Part shown: positions 40,442 to 50,014 of the stretch, piece after piece
Layout: each line of letters begins with the position of its first letter
Position numbering within the stretch: position 1 is the stretch's first letter
Assembly: GCF_017744835.1 (NCBI RefSeq)
Contig: NZ_JAGIAM010000001.1
Coordinates: 620,001-684,000 of the forward strand
Source of the DNA: Sphingomonas sp.
Lineage (GTDB): Bacteria; Pseudomonadota; Alphaproteobacteria; Sphingomonadales; Sphingomonadaceae
Reading direction: 5' to 3'
DNA: 64,000 nucleotides
Translations under genes and position numbers: made by a program
Notes under the pieces: generated by a model
Seen by the model: only the letters and a program-made list of their open reading frames with translations
What the model was told of the DNA's origin: nothing
Databases searched by the model: none

Positions 40442-41248
40442 ATGAACGAAATGATCGTCGCCATCCTGCTCGGCATCGTCGAGGGCGTGACCGAATTCCT
40501 GCCGGTCTCCTCGACCGGGCATCTGATCCTGGCGAGCGAGCTGCTCGGCTACGACGCCGCCACCTGGGCGATGTTCAACGTCATCATCCAGCTCGGCGCG
40601 ATCCTGGCGGTGGTGGTGCTCTATTGGCGCACCTTCTGGGCCGTCGCCGAGGGACTGATCCGGCGCAACCCGACCTCGTGGCGCTTCCTGCGCAACCTGG
40701 TGGTGGCGTTCATCCCCGCCGCGGTGATCGGCCTCGCCCTCCACGACCAGATCGAGATGCTGCTCGGCGCGCCGCGCGTCGTGGCGGTGGCGCTGATCCT
40801 GGGCGGCATCGCGATCCTGGTGATCGAGCGGCTGGTCAAGCGAACCGACATCCACGGCATCGCCGACATCCCGCTGCTGCGCGTGATCGGCATCGGCTTC
40901 ATCCAGTGCATCTCGATGATCCCCGGCGTCAGCCGCTCGGGCGCGACGATCCTGGGAGCGCTGTCGCTCGGCGTCGAGCGGCGCACCGCGGCGGAATTCA
41001 GCTTCTTCCTGGCGATCCCGACGATGCTCGGCGCGACCACGCTCGAGCTCGCCAAGAACAGCGAGCAGATCGCCACCGGCAGCGTCGGCTGGAGCGAGAT
41101 CGGCCTGGGCTTCCTCGTCTCGTTCGTCGTCGCGATCCTGGTGATCAAATGGTTCGTGGGCATCGTCAGCAAGCACGGCTTCGCCCCGTTCGCCTGGTAC
41201 CGAATCGTCGCCGGCCTGATCGCGCTGGTGTGGCTGGGAATGCGGTAG
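40442..41248 (+). CDS. uppP: Undecaprenyl-diphosphatase UppP (BacA)
   Basis: This enzyme recycles undecaprenyl diphosphate to the lipid carrier for peptidoglycan and polysaccharides, and gives bacitracin resistance. The 268-residue protein has eight membrane segments and the two signature motifs: EGVTEFLPVSSTGHLIL at the N-terminus and PGVSRSGATILGAL in the middle. Normal length. Confidence 0.97.
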   Translation: MNEMIVAILLGIVEGVTEFLPVSSTGHLILASELLGYDAATWAMFNVIIQLGAILAVVVLYWRTFWAVAEGLIRRNPTSWRFLRNLVVAFIPAAVIGLALHDQIEMLLGAPRVVAVALILGGIAILVIERLVKRTDIHGIADIPLLRVIGIGFIQCISMIPGVSRSGATILGALSLGVERRTAAEFSFFLAIPTMLGATTLELAKNSEQIATGSVGWSEIGLGFLVSFVVAILVIKWFVGIVSKHGFAPFAWYRIVAGLIALVWLGMR

Positions 41249-41322
41249 GTCCGAAACGGGACCATCTATTCTGCTGATCCTGCCGATTTTTGCCGGATTG
41301 AAACAAGGTTGCAGAAATATAG

Positions 41323-41337
41323 GTCAGCATAGCTGAC
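41323..41337. promoter_or_regulatory. Palindrome in the gltD upstream region
   Basis: GTCAGC (41323-41328) and GCTGAC (41332-41337) flank ATA. It lies 55 bp upstream of the gltD start in an AT-rich patch, where an operator for nitrogen or amino-acid control could sit. No known consensus is recognised. Confidence 0.4.
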
Positions 41338-41391
41338 ATAACAGCTGCTTTTCGCGTGACTCCGCCTATGCGTTGCTGTAGGCGCGCCGGC

Positions 41392-42852
41392 ATGTCGGAC
41401 GATGCGATGCTCAAATTCGTGAACCGCGGCCAGGCCTATCCGGCCAAGCGCCCTGCGGACCTGCGCGCCGAGGATTTCCGCGAGATCGCGGACCGCTACG
41501 CCGTGCCCGAGGCAGAGGCGCAAGCGGGCCGCTGCTCGCAATGCGGCGTGCCCTATTGCTCGGTGCACTGCCCGCTGCACAACCACATCCCGGACTGGCT
41601 GCGCCTGACCGCGGAGGGCCGGCTGCGCGAAGCCTATGCGCTGTCGAACAGCACTTCGACCATGCCCGAGATCTGCGGCCGGATCTGCCCGCAGGATCGG
41701 CTGTGCGAAGGCAATTGCGTGATCGAATTCTCCGGGCACGGCGCGGTGACGATCGGCTCGGTCGAGAAGTTCATTACCGACACCGCCTGGGAGGAAGGCT
41801 GGGTCGAGCCGGTGCGCGTCGGTCCTGCCCGCGGCCAGTCGGTCGGCGTGATCGGCGCGGGGCCCGCGGGCCTCGCGGCCGCCGAATATCTGCGCGAATA
41901 CGGCTATGACGTGCATGTCTATGACCGGCACGACCGCGCCGGGGGCCTGCTCACCTATGGCATCCCGGGCTTCAAGCTCGAGAAGCACGTCGTCATGCGG
42001 CGCATCGAGCGGCTCGAGCAGGGCGGCATCATCTTCCATCTCAATTTCGAAGTCGGCCGCGACGCGACGCTCGAAGAATTGCGCGTGCGCCACGATTCGA
42101 TCCTGATCGCCACCGGCGTCTACAAGGCGCGCCAGATCAAGGCCCCAGGCGTCGGCGCCAAAGGGGTGGTCGAGGCACTCGACTATCTGACCGCCTCCAA
42201 CCGCAAGAATTTCGGCGACATTGTGCCGGCCTATGACGACGGCAGCCTCAATGCCGAAGGCAAGCATGTCGTGGTCGTCGGCGGCGGCGACACCGCGATG
42301 GACTGCGTGCGCACGGCGATCCGCCAGGGCGCGGCATCGGTGAAGTGCCTCTATCGCCGTGACCGCGCCAACATGCCGGGCTCGCAGCGCGAAGTCGCCA
42401 ATGCCGAGGAGGAAGGCGTCGAGTTCGTCTGGCTCTCCGCGCCCGAGGCCTTCGACGGCAGCGGCGATCAGGTGACCGGCGTGCGCGCGTCGCGGATGCG
42501 CCTCGGCGCGCCCGACGCTTCGGGCCGTCGCAGCCCCGAGCTCGATCCCGGCAGCGAATTCCGGCTCGATGCCGACCTGGTGATCAAGGCGCTCGGCTTC
42601 GAGCCCGAGGAGCTGCCGAAGATGTTCGGCGCCGAAGGGCTCGGTGTCACGCGCTGGGGCACGCTGCGCACCGACGGCAAGTCGATGATGACCAGCCTCG
42701 ACGGCGTGTTCGCCGCCGGCGACATCGTCCGCGGCGCGAGCCTCGTCGTCTGGGCGATCCGCGACGGCCGCGACGTGGCGGCGCACATGCACGGCTGGAT
42801 GAAGACGCACGCCAAGGCAGCGACACCGGCTTCGGAGCCGGTGGCGGCGTGA
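41392..42852 (+). CDS. gltD: Glutamate synthase (NADPH) small subunit
   Basis: GltD supplies electrons from NADPH to GltB for glutamate synthesis from glutamine and 2-oxoglutarate. The 486-residue protein has the N-terminal cysteine clusters for Fe-S centres (RCSQCGVPYCSVHCP and EICGRICPQDRLCEGNC). Two nucleotide-binding folds follow (VGVIGAGPAGLAAAEYL for FAD and HVVVVGGGDTAMDCVRTA for NADPH), and the FAD-contacting end GVFAAGDIVRGASLVVWAIR. The ATG at 41392 is preferred over an upstream GTG frame. Two small genes separate it from gltB. Confidence 0.95.
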   Translation: MSDDAMLKFVNRGQAYPAKRPADLRAEDFREIADRYAVPEAEAQAGRCSQCGVPYCSVHCPLHNHIPDWLRLTAEGRLREAYALSNSTSTMPEICGRICPQDRLCEGNCVIEFSGHGAVTIGSVEKFITDTAWEEGWVEPVRVGPARGQSVGVIGAGPAGLAAAEYLREYGYDVHVYDRHDRAGGLLTYGIPGFKLEKHVVMRRIERLEQGGIIFHLNFEVGRDATLEELRVRHDSILIATGVYKARQIKAPGVGAKGVVEALDYLTASNRKNFGDIVPAYDDGSLNAEGKHVVVVGGGDTAMDCVRTAIRQGAASVKCLYRRDRANMPGSQREVANAEEEGVEFVWLSAPEAFDGSGDQVTGVRASRMRLGAPDASGRRSPELDPGSEFRLDADLVIKALGFEPEELPKMFGAEGLGVTRWGTLRTDGKSMMTSLDGVFAAGDIVRGASLVVWAIRDGRDVAAHMHGWMKTHAKAATPASEPVAA

Positions 42853-43397
42853 TGCGCGGCGCCATTCCCCTGCTGCTGGTCGCCGGCACGCTGGCCGCGC
42901 CGCTTGCTGCGCAGACCGCGGCGGCGCCCGACCATGCCGCGCATGTCGATCGCTTCCTTGCCGCGCTGCCGCCGAGCAGCAAGGGCGAGCAGGAAGTCGA
43001 GCCCGACTTCCAGGAAGGCGTGATCGCCGGGCTGATCGCAACCAACCGCGACAAGGAAGCCGCGATCCGCGGCGTGATCGCGACGCGGCGCAAGTGCGCG
43101 GGGGATTTCTCGCGCAATTATGCCGTCAATGCGGTTCGCCGCGCCGCCGACACGCTCAGCGACGCCGAGCTCGACCAGCTCACTGCCTTTTATTCGGGCC
43201 CCGATCACAAGGCGATGGCCGCATCGGGCGACAAGGCAGAGATGGCGGCGCTGATGAAGCGCTATCCGCTCCAGCGCTTCCTCGACGCAACTCGCAAGGT
43301 GATGGATGCGGCGCCGACCGAAGTGATGGACGGGCTGCTCGCCTGCGACGAGGCGGCCGCCACCGCGCTCGACAGCGCCGGGGTGAAGACCGAATGA
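42852..43397 (+). CDS. Secreted DUF2059-like protein between gltD and gltB
   Basis: The 181-residue protein starts with a signal peptide (about 1-21, ending APLAAQTA). The C-terminal half (LSDAELDQLTAFYSGPDHKAM) resembles the DUF2059 helical repeat, whose function is unknown. It overlaps gltD at ATGA and the next gene at ATGA, so it is co-translated. A role in glutamate metabolism is not suggested by its sequence; it would be periplasmic. Confidence 0.72.
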   Translation: MRGAIPLLLVAGTLAAPLAAQTAAAPDHAAHVDRFLAALPPSSKGEQEVEPDFQEGVIAGLIATNRDKEAAIRGVIATRRKCAGDFSRNYAVNAVRRAADTLSDAELDQLTAFYSGPDHKAMAASGDKAEMAALMKRYPLQRFLDATRKVMDAAPTEVMDGLLACDEAAATALDSAGVKTE

Positions 43398-44191
43398 CGC
43401 GCGTGAAGAAATTGCTCGTGGTCGCGGCGCTGGCGAGCGCCGCTGGCGCCGTGCCGGCGCTTGCCCAGGCGATACCGGCGCCGCCTCCCCCCGTCGCAGT
43501 CGCTCACGCGACCGCGGATCCGACGCCGCTGACGGCGACAGCGGAGAGCCGCGAGCTTGCGCTCAAGCTCACACAGCTGATCAACAGCGAGGCAGCGACT
43601 CGCGCAATGGTCGACCGGATGCTGAAGGAGACGCTTCAGCCGGCGCTGGCGCAGGACCCCCTGTTTCGCGAGCTCGAAAAGCGATCGCCGGGCGCGTCGG
43701 CCGAGTTCGTGTCGGTGATGACTCCGATCATCCTGGAGACCTTGTCTGCGAAGATGCCGGAATATCAGCAGACCACCAGCATTATCTATGCGAAGTGGCT
43801 GACCGCGGACGATCTTCGCACGACGCTGGCCTTCTATGCGTCGCCGGCGGGTACGCGGCTGCGGAACGCCTTGACGGAGCATGCCGATTTCAAGGTCTCG
43901 TTGACGAAGCAGATCGCGTCGCTCGGCCAAGAGGATCTGACGGCGGGCGACGTCCGCGCCGACATCGCTTCGAGCGCGCGCACGGCCGTGAGTGTGCTCA
44001 CCAGCGAAGACCAGGCCGCACTGATCCAATTCGCATCCCGGGTCGACATGGCCAAGTTCAATCGCGCGAACGCCGAAATCGCCGAGATGACTGCGAACTG
44101 GGGGAACAACATCGATCCCCAAACCCAGCGGAAGATCGAAGTAGCGATCGCCGCCTTGATGGAACGCCGATTGGCGGAGAAGAAGCAATGA
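43394..44191 (+). CDS. Secreted DUF2059 family protein
   Basis: This 265-residue secreted protein has a signal peptide (about 1-25, ending PALAQAI). A proline-rich linker follows, then helices including LTADDLRTTLAFYASPAGTR, the typical DUF2059 core. It is a longer relative of the preceding gene, which suggests a tandem duplication. It overlaps gltB by 4 bases, so the order gltD-DUF2059-DUF2059-gltB is one operon. Confidence 0.8.
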   Translation: MTRVKKLLVVAALASAAGAVPALAQAIPAPPPPVAVAHATADPTPLTATAESRELALKLTQLINSEAATRAMVDRMLKETLQPALAQDPLFRELEKRSPGASAEFVSVMTPIILETLSAKMPEYQQTTSIIYAKWLTADDLRTTLAFYASPAGTRLRNALTEHADFKVSLTKQIASLGQEDLTAGDVRADIASSARTAVSVLTSEDQAALIQFASRVDMAKFNRANAEIAEMTANWGNNIDPQTQRKIEVAIAALMERRLAEKKQ

Positions 44192-47100
44192 ACCTGGTTT
44201 CCCCGTCCGAACGCGAACGCCTTGCCCGCGAGGGCATGTACCGCCCCGAATTCGAGGGTGACGCCTGTGGCGTGGGCCTCGTCGCCGCGACCGACGGCCA
44301 GGCTTCGCGCCGCGTCGTCCAGTCGGCGATCGATGCGCTCAAGGCAGTGTGGCACCGCGGCGCCGTCGATGCCGACGGCAAGACCGGCGACGGCGCGGGC
44401 ATCCATGTCGACCTGCCGGTGCGCTTCTTCGACGACGCGATCGCCGCGGGCGGCCACCGCGTGCTCCCCAACCGCTTGGCCGTGGGCATGATCTTCCTGC
44501 CGCGCACCGACCTTGCCGCGCAGGAGACCTGCCGCACGATCGTCGAGAGCGAGATCATCGAATCGGGCTACACCATCTATGGCTGGCGCCAGGTGCCGGT
44601 CGACGTCTCGGTGATCGGAATGAAGGCGCAGGCGACGCGCCCCGAGATCGAGCAGATCATGATCGCGGGGCCGATGCCCGGCGACGTGGATGCCGCCGAG
44701 TTCGAGAAGAACCTCTATCTGATCCGCCGCCGGATCGAGAAGCGCGTGATCGCAGCGCAGATCAGCGGCTTCTACATCTGCTCGCTGTCGACGCGCTCGA
44801 TCGTCTACAAGGGGCTGTTCCTCGCCGAGAGCCTGTCCGAGTTCTACCCGGACCTCAAGGACGAGCGCTTCACCAGCCGCGTCGCGATCTTCCACCAGCG
44901 CTATTCGACCAACACCTTCCCGCAATGGTGGCTGGCACAGCCGTTCCGCTGCCTGGCGCACAACGGCGAGATCAACACGATCCGCGGCAACAAGAACTGG
45001 ATGCTCAGCCACGAGATCAAGATGGCGAGCATCGCGTTCGGCGAACGCTCGGAAGACATCAAGCCGGTGATCCCGGCGGGCGCATCGGACACAGCCGCGC
45101 TCGACGCGGTGTTCGAGGCGATCTGCCGCTCGGGCCGCGACGCGCCGACCGCCAAGCTGATGCTGGTGCCGGAGGCATGGCAGCCCGAGGACACGCCCGA
45201 ATCGCATCTGGCGATGTACCAGTATCTCGCCTCGGTGATGGAGCCGTGGGACGGCCCCGCGGCGCTGGCGATGACCGACGGCCGCTGGGCAGTGGCGGGC
45301 ATGGACCGCAACGCGCTGCGCCCGCTGCGCTATACCCAGACCTCGGACGGGCTGCTGATCGTCGGCTCCGAAGCGGGCATGGTGCCCGTCTCCGAATCGA
45401 CCGTGATCGCCAAGGGCCGGCTCGGGCCGGGCCAGATGATCGCAGTCGACCTGCAGGAAGGCCGGCTGTTCACCGACGCCGAGATCAAGGACCAGATCGC
45501 CGGCGAAGCGGACTATGCCGCGATGATCGGCGAGTTCATGACCAAGGACGAGCTGCCCGCCGCGCCCGAGGCGGCCTATTACGACCGCGCCGAGCTCACC
45601 CGCCGCCAGGTCGCGGCCGGCCAGACGCTCGAGGACATGGAGATGGTCCTGGCGCCGATGGTCGAGACCGCCAAGGAAGCGATCGGATCGATGGGCGACG
45701 ACACGCCGCTCGCCGTGATCTCGGACAAGCCGCGGCTGATCAGCCAGTTCTTCCGCCAGAACTTCAGCCAGGTCACCAACCCGCCGATCGATCCGCTGCG
45801 CGAGCGCCACGTGATGTCGCTCAAGACGCGCTTCGGCAACCTTGCCAACATCCTCGACACCGACGGCACGCAGGGCCGGGTGCTGGTGCTCGAGAGCCCG
45901 GTGCTGACCAATGCCGACTGGCATCGCCTGCGCGCGCATTTCGGCAGCCAGGCGGCCGAGATCGACTGCACCTTCCCGGCGAACGAAGGTCCCGACGCGC
46001 TGCGCGCCGCGATCACGCGCATCCGCTACGAGGCCGAGCAGGCCGTCCGCGCCGGCTGCACCGAGCTGTTCCTGACCGACGAGCATATCGGACCCGACAA
46101 GGTGGCGATCGCCGGCGTGCTCGCAGCCGCGGCGGTGCACACGCACCTCGTCCGCCGCGGCCTGCGCTCCTACGCGAGCGTCAACGTCCGCACCGCCGAG
46201 TGCCTCGACACGCATTACTACGCCGTGCTGATCGGAGTCGGCGCGACGACGGTGAACGCCTATCTGGCCGAGGCCTCGATCGCCGATCGCCAGGCCCGTG
46301 GCCTGTTCGGCGACCTCAGCCTCGAGCAGTGCCTCAAGAACCACCGCAAGGCGATCGACGAGGGCCTGCTCAAGATCCTCTCGAAGATGGGCATCGCGGT
46401 GATCTCGTCGTACCGCGGCGGCTACAACTTCGAGGCGGTGGGGCTCAGCCGCGCGTTGGTCAACGACCTGTTCCCCGGAATGCCCGCCAAGATCTCGGGC
46501 GAGGGCTATGCCTCGCTCCATCTGTCGGCCAAGCTGCGGCACGAGGCGGCCTATGACCGCGGCGTCGCGACGCTGCCGATCGGCGGCTTCTACAAGCAGC
46601 GCTTCGGCGGCGAGACGCATGCCTATTCGGCGCAGCTGATGCACCTGCTGCAGACCGCGGTCTCGACCGACAGCTATTCGAGCTATCTCGCCTTCTCGCG
46701 CGGCGTGCGCGACATGCCGCCGGTCTATCTGCGCGACCTGCTCGAGTTCAACTTCCCGACCGAGGGCATCGCCATCGACCAGGTCGAGGCGATCACCGAG
46801 ATCCGCAAGCGCTTCGTGACGCCGGGCATGTCCTTGGGCGCGCTCAGCCCCGAGGCGCACGAGACGCTGGCGATCGCGATGAACCGGATCGGCGCCAAGG
46901 CCGTGTCGGGCGAAGGCGGCGAGGATTCGGCGCGCTACCAGCCCTATGAGAATGGCGACAACGCCAATTCGGTGATCAAGCAGATCGCGTCGGGCCGCTT
47001 CGGCGTCACTGCCGAGTATCTCAACGCCTGCGACGAGATCGAGATCAAGGTCGCCCAGGGCGCCAAGCCCGGCGAAGGCGGCCAGCTGCCCGGCTTCAAG

Positions 47101-48702
47101 GTCACCGAGTTCATCGCCAAGCTGCGCCATGCGACGCCGGGCGTGACGCTGATCAGCCCGCCGCCGCACCACGACATCTATTCGATCGAGGATCTCGCGC
47201 AGCTCATCTACGACCTGAAGCAGATCAACCCGCGCGCGCGGGTGTGCGTCAAGCTGGTCAGCTCGGCGGGGATCGGCACGGTCGCGGCGGGCGTCGCCAA
47301 GGCGCATGCCGACGTGATCTTGGTCGCCGGCCATGTCGGCGGCACCGGCGCCTCGCCGGTCACCTCGGTGAAGTACGCCGGCACGCCCTGGGAAATGGGG
47401 CTGTCCGAAGTCAACCAGACGCTGACGCTCAATGGCCTGCGCGGCCGCGTCCGGCTGCGCACCGACGGCGGGCTCAAGACCGGGCGCGACATCGTGATCG
47501 CGGCGATCCTCGGCGCCGAGGAATTCGGCATCGGCACGCTGAGCCTGGTGGCGATGGGCTGCATCATGGTGCGCCAGTGCCACTCGAACACCTGCCCGGT
47601 GGGCGTGTGCACCCAGGACGAGAAGCTGCGCGCCAAGTTCGTCGGCACGCCCGAGAAGGTCATCAACCTGATGACCTTCATCGCCGAGGAAGTGCGCGAG
47701 ATCCTGGCCAAGCTGGGCTTCTCGAGCCTCGACGAAGTGATCGGCCGCACCGAGCTGCTCCGCCAGGTCAGCCGCGGCGCCGAGCATCTCGACGATCTCG
47801 ACTTGAACCCGGTGCTCGCCAAGGTCGACGCGACCGACGCCGAGCGCCGCTTCAGCCTCGCCACCTTCCGCAACGAAGTGCCCGACAGCCTCGACGCGCA
47901 GATGGTCAAGGATGCGGCCCCGGTCTTCTCGCGCGGCGAGAAGATGCAGCTCACCTATACGGTGCGCAACACGCACCGCGCGGTGGGCACGCGGCTGTCG
48001 AGCGAGGTTACCCGCAAGTTCGGCATGTCGACGCTGTCCGACGGGCACGTCCATGTCCGGCTGCGCGGCTCGGCCGGCCAGTCGCTCGGGGCCTTCCTGT
48101 GCAAGGGCATCACGCTCGAAGTGTTCGGCGACGCCAACGACTATGTCGGCAAGGGCCTGTCGGGCGGCACGATCATCGTCCGGCCGATGGTGAGCTCGCC
48201 GATCGAGAGCTGGAAGAACACCATCGTCGGCAACACCGTGCTCTATGGCGCGACCTCGGGCCGGCTGTTCGCCGCAGGCCAGGCGGGCGAGCGCTTCGCG
48301 GTGCGCAACTCGGGCGCCGAAGTGGTGGTCGAGGGCTGCGGCGCCAATGGCTGCGAATATATGACCGGCGGCACCGCGGTGGTGCTGGGCAGCGTGGGCA
48401 TGAACTTCGGCGCGGGCATGACCGGCGGCATGGCGTTCGTCTATGACGAGGACGGCAGCTTCGAGCGCCGCGCCAATCCCGAGAGCATCGTGTGGCAGCG
48501 GCTCGCCTCGCAGCACTGGGAAGCCAAGCTGCGCGGCCTGATCGAGGCGCATGCCGAGGCGACCGACAGCAAATGGTCGCGCGGGCTGCTCGAGGACTGG
48601 GACCGGGCAGTCGGCAGCTTCTGGCAGGTCGTGCCGAAGGAGATGCTGTCGCGTCTGCCTTATGCGCTCGACGATGCGGCGGAGGCGGTTGCGGCGGAGT
48701 GA
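44188..48702 (+). CDS. gltB: Glutamate synthase (NADPH) large subunit
   Basis: GltB hydrolyses glutamine and transfers ammonia through an internal tunnel to 2-oxoglutarate. The 1504-residue protein has the N-terminal amidotransferase domain, with the cysteine of GDACGVGLVAATDGQ and the short propeptide before it. The central and FMN-binding synthase domains follow (GAKAVSGEGGEDSARY, KPGEGGQLPGFKV, HHDIYSIEDLAQLI, LVAGHVGGTGASP), then the Fe-S cysteines (MGCIMVRQCHSNTCPVGVCT) and the C-terminal beta-helix (GEVVVEG-like GAEVVVEGCGANGCEYMTGG). Full length. Confidence 0.97.
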   Translation: MNLVSPSERERLAREGMYRPEFEGDACGVGLVAATDGQASRRVVQSAIDALKAVWHRGAVDADGKTGDGAGIHVDLPVRFFDDAIAAGGHRVLPNRLAVGMIFLPRTDLAAQETCRTIVESEIIESGYTIYGWRQVPVDVSVIGMKAQATRPEIEQIMIAGPMPGDVDAAEFEKNLYLIRRRIEKRVIAAQISGFYICSLSTRSIVYKGLFLAESLSEFYPDLKDERFTSRVAIFHQRYSTNTFPQWWLAQPFRCLAHNGEINTIRGNKNWMLSHEIKMASIAFGERSEDIKPVIPAGASDTAALDAVFEAICRSGRDAPTAKLMLVPEAWQPEDTPESHLAMYQYLASVMEPWDGPAALAMTDGRWAVAGMDRNALRPLRYTQTSDGLLIVGSEAGMVPVSESTVIAKGRLGPGQMIAVDLQEGRLFTDAEIKDQIAGEADYAAMIGEFMTKDELPAAPEAAYYDRAELTRRQVAAGQTLEDMEMVLAPMVETAKEAIGSMGDDTPLAVISDKPRLISQFFRQNFSQVTNPPIDPLRERHVMSLKTRFGNLANILDTDGTQGRVLVLESPVLTNADWHRLRAHFGSQAAEIDCTFPANEGPDALRAAITRIRYEAEQAVRAGCTELFLTDEHIGPDKVAIAGVLAAAAVHTHLVRRGLRSYASVNVRTAECLDTHYYAVLIGVGATTVNAYLAEASIADRQARGLFGDLSLEQCLKNHRKAIDEGLLKILSKMGIAVISSYRGGYNFEAVGLSRALVNDLFPGMPAKISGEGYASLHLSAKLRHEAAYDRGVATLPIGGFYKQRFGGETHAYSAQLMHLLQTAVSTDSYSSYLAFSRGVRDMPPVYLRDLLEFNFPTEGIAIDQVEAITEIRKRFVTPGMSLGALSPEAHETLAIAMNRIGAKAVSGEGGEDSARYQPYENGDNANSVIKQIASGRFGVTAEYLNACDEIEIKVAQGAKPGEGGQLPGFKVTEFIAKLRHATPGVTLISPPPHHDIYSIEDLAQLIYDLKQINPRARVCVKLVSSAGIGTVAAGVAKAHADVILVAGHVGGTGASPVTSVKYAGTPWEMGLSEVNQTLTLNGLRGRVRLRTDGGLKTGRDIVIAAILGAEEFGIGTLSLVAMGCIMVRQCHSNTCPVGVCTQDEKLRAKFVGTPEKVINLMTFIAEEVREILAKLGFSSLDEVIGRTELLRQVSRGAEHLDDLDLNPVLAKVDATDAERRFSLATFRNEVPDSLDAQMVKDAAPVFSRGEKMQLTYTVRNTHRAVGTRLSSEVTRKFGMSTLSDGHVHVRLRGSAGQSLGAFLCKGITLEVFGDANDYVGKGLSGGTIIVRPMVSSPIESWKNTIVGNTVLYGATSGRLFAAGQAGERFAVRNSGAEVVVEGCGANGCEYMTGGTAVVLGSVGMNFGAGMTGGMAFVYDEDGSFERRANPESIVWQRLASQHWEAKLRGLIEAHAEATDSKWSRGLLEDWDRAVGSFWQVVPKEMLSRLPYALDDAAEAVAAE

Positions 48703-48771
48703 CGTCGTTCAGCTCGTGCTAAGCTGCTGGAATGCATGTAGGATGACATCCTGACGACTCGGGAGAATGTC

Positions 48772-49191
48772 ATGCGTCTCGTTCCCGCTGCTGCCATCCT
48801 GTGCGCGATCGCGCTTCCTGCCGCCGCCCAGTCGCGGACGGAGGACGCGGCGCGCAGCTTGCAGGACCCGATGGTGCAGGAAGGCGTCGCCATGGCGGTC
48901 AACTCGATCGCCGAGATCCTGCTCGACACCCGCGTCGGCCCGCTCGCGCACTACACCGATCCGCGCGACGACATCCGGCCTTCGGACACGCTGCGCGACT
49001 TGGAGCGGCGCAAGGACCCGCACTTCGAGGAGAAGCTCCGCGACGGCACGCGCCGCGCGGTCGCCACTGCGGGCGCGGTTTCCGGCGATGCGCTGGCGAT
49101 GAGCTCGGAGCTGGCGCGCACCGCCGAGCGGCTCAAGGGCGCGCTGGCCCCGCTCGCCGACGCAGTCCAGGCGTATAGCGACGATAATTGA
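48772..49191 (+). CDS. Secreted hypothetical protein, 139 aa
   Basis: The product has a signal peptide (about 1-20, ending LPAAAQSRT). The mature part is small and acidic, with a helical DPMVQEGVAMAVNSIAEILL and a second helix LARTAERLKGALAPLADAV. No family is recognised. It starts with GGGAGAATGTC upstream and is 70 bp from gltB. Confidence 0.75.
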   Translation: MRLVPAAAILCAIALPAAAQSRTEDAARSLQDPMVQEGVAMAVNSIAEILLDTRVGPLAHYTDPRDDIRPSDTLRDLERRKDPHFEEKLRDGTRRAVATAGAVSGDALAMSSELARTAERLKGALAPLADAVQAYSDDN

Positions 49192-49236
49192 CGCATCGGC
49201 TGGACGCGCACCGCGTCTCCGCTAGATACGGGCTGC

Positions 49237-49908
49237 ATGTGGCAGCTCTATCAATTTCCTTTGTGTCCCTTTTCGCGGAAGGTCCGGCTGCTGCTGGGCG
49301 AGAAAGGCATCGGCTATGAGCCGGTGCGCGAACTTCCGTGGCAGCGGCGCGACGAATTCCTCGACTTGAATCCCACCGGCCAGGTGCCGGTGATGGTAGA
49401 CACCGAGCGCGGCGTCACGCTGATCGACTCCTCGGTGATCTGCGAGTTCTTCGAGGAGACCGTCTCCAAGAACGCGATGCTAAACGGCACCGCCACCGAC
49501 CGCGCCGAGATCCGCCGGCTGGTGCTGTGGTTCGACAATCACTTCTTCGGCGAGATCACCGCGCCGCTGCTCCAGGAGCGGATGCTCAAGCGCATCGTCT
49601 ACAAGCAGTCGCCCGACGGCCAGGTGCTGCGCTCTGCGATGAAGGCAGCGGTCTCGCACCTCGACTATATCGACTATCTGCTCGACCACCGCACCTGGCT
49701 GGCGGGGTCGACGATGAGCCTCGCCGATCTGGCGGCCGCCGCGCAGATCTCGATCGCCGACTATCTCGGCGGGATCGACTGGAAGGGGCATGAGGAGGCC
49801 AAGGGCTGGTATCTGCGGATGAAGAGCCGCCCGAGCTTCCGCCCGCTGCTCGCCGAGCGGATGGAAGGCATCCCGCCCCCCGCGGACTATGACAAGCTCG
49901 ACCTGTAG
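49237..49908 (+). CDS. Glutathione S-transferase family protein
   Basis: The 223-residue protein has an N-terminal thioredoxin fold, with CPFSRKVRLLLGEKGIGYE at the glutathione site and the cis-proline in GQVPVMV. It also has the ligand-binding DSSVICEFFEE. A helical C-terminal domain follows (TWLAGSTMSLADLAAAAQIS). Substrate unknown; typical of the small GSTs abundant in sphingomonads. It starts at 49237 directly after a weak ribosome-binding region. Confidence 0.93.
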   Translation: MWQLYQFPLCPFSRKVRLLLGEKGIGYEPVRELPWQRRDEFLDLNPTGQVPVMVDTERGVTLIDSSVICEFFEETVSKNAMLNGTATDRAEIRRLVLWFDNHFFGEITAPLLQERMLKRIVYKQSPDGQVLRSAMKAAVSHLDYIDYLLDHRTWLAGSTMSLADLAAAAQISIADYLGGIDWKGHEEAKGWYLRMKSRPSFRPLLAERMEGIPPPADYDKLDL

Positions 49909-50014
49909 GGCGTCCCGCGCTCCTGCGAACGCAGGAACACTGGGGTGAGGCGGGCAGCGTTGCCCTCTGCCGGACCCCGGTCTAAAGCCGCGCGACTTTT
50001 ATGAAGGAACCAGC

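Noticed and set aside
41318..41331. 14 bp identity between gltD upstream and the integrase start (38962-38975)
   Set aside because: Too short and without flanking similarity; no sign of an integrase remnant or att site at 41318.
48006..48034. GGTTACCC inside gltB as a further ECF promoter
   Set aside because: It lacks GTC after 17 bases and lies inside a coding region.
43834..48552. 1572-codon minus-strand open frame
   Set aside because: Antisense shadow of gltB and the DUF2059 genes caused by GC-rich third positions; low-complexity His/Arg/Asp-rich product.
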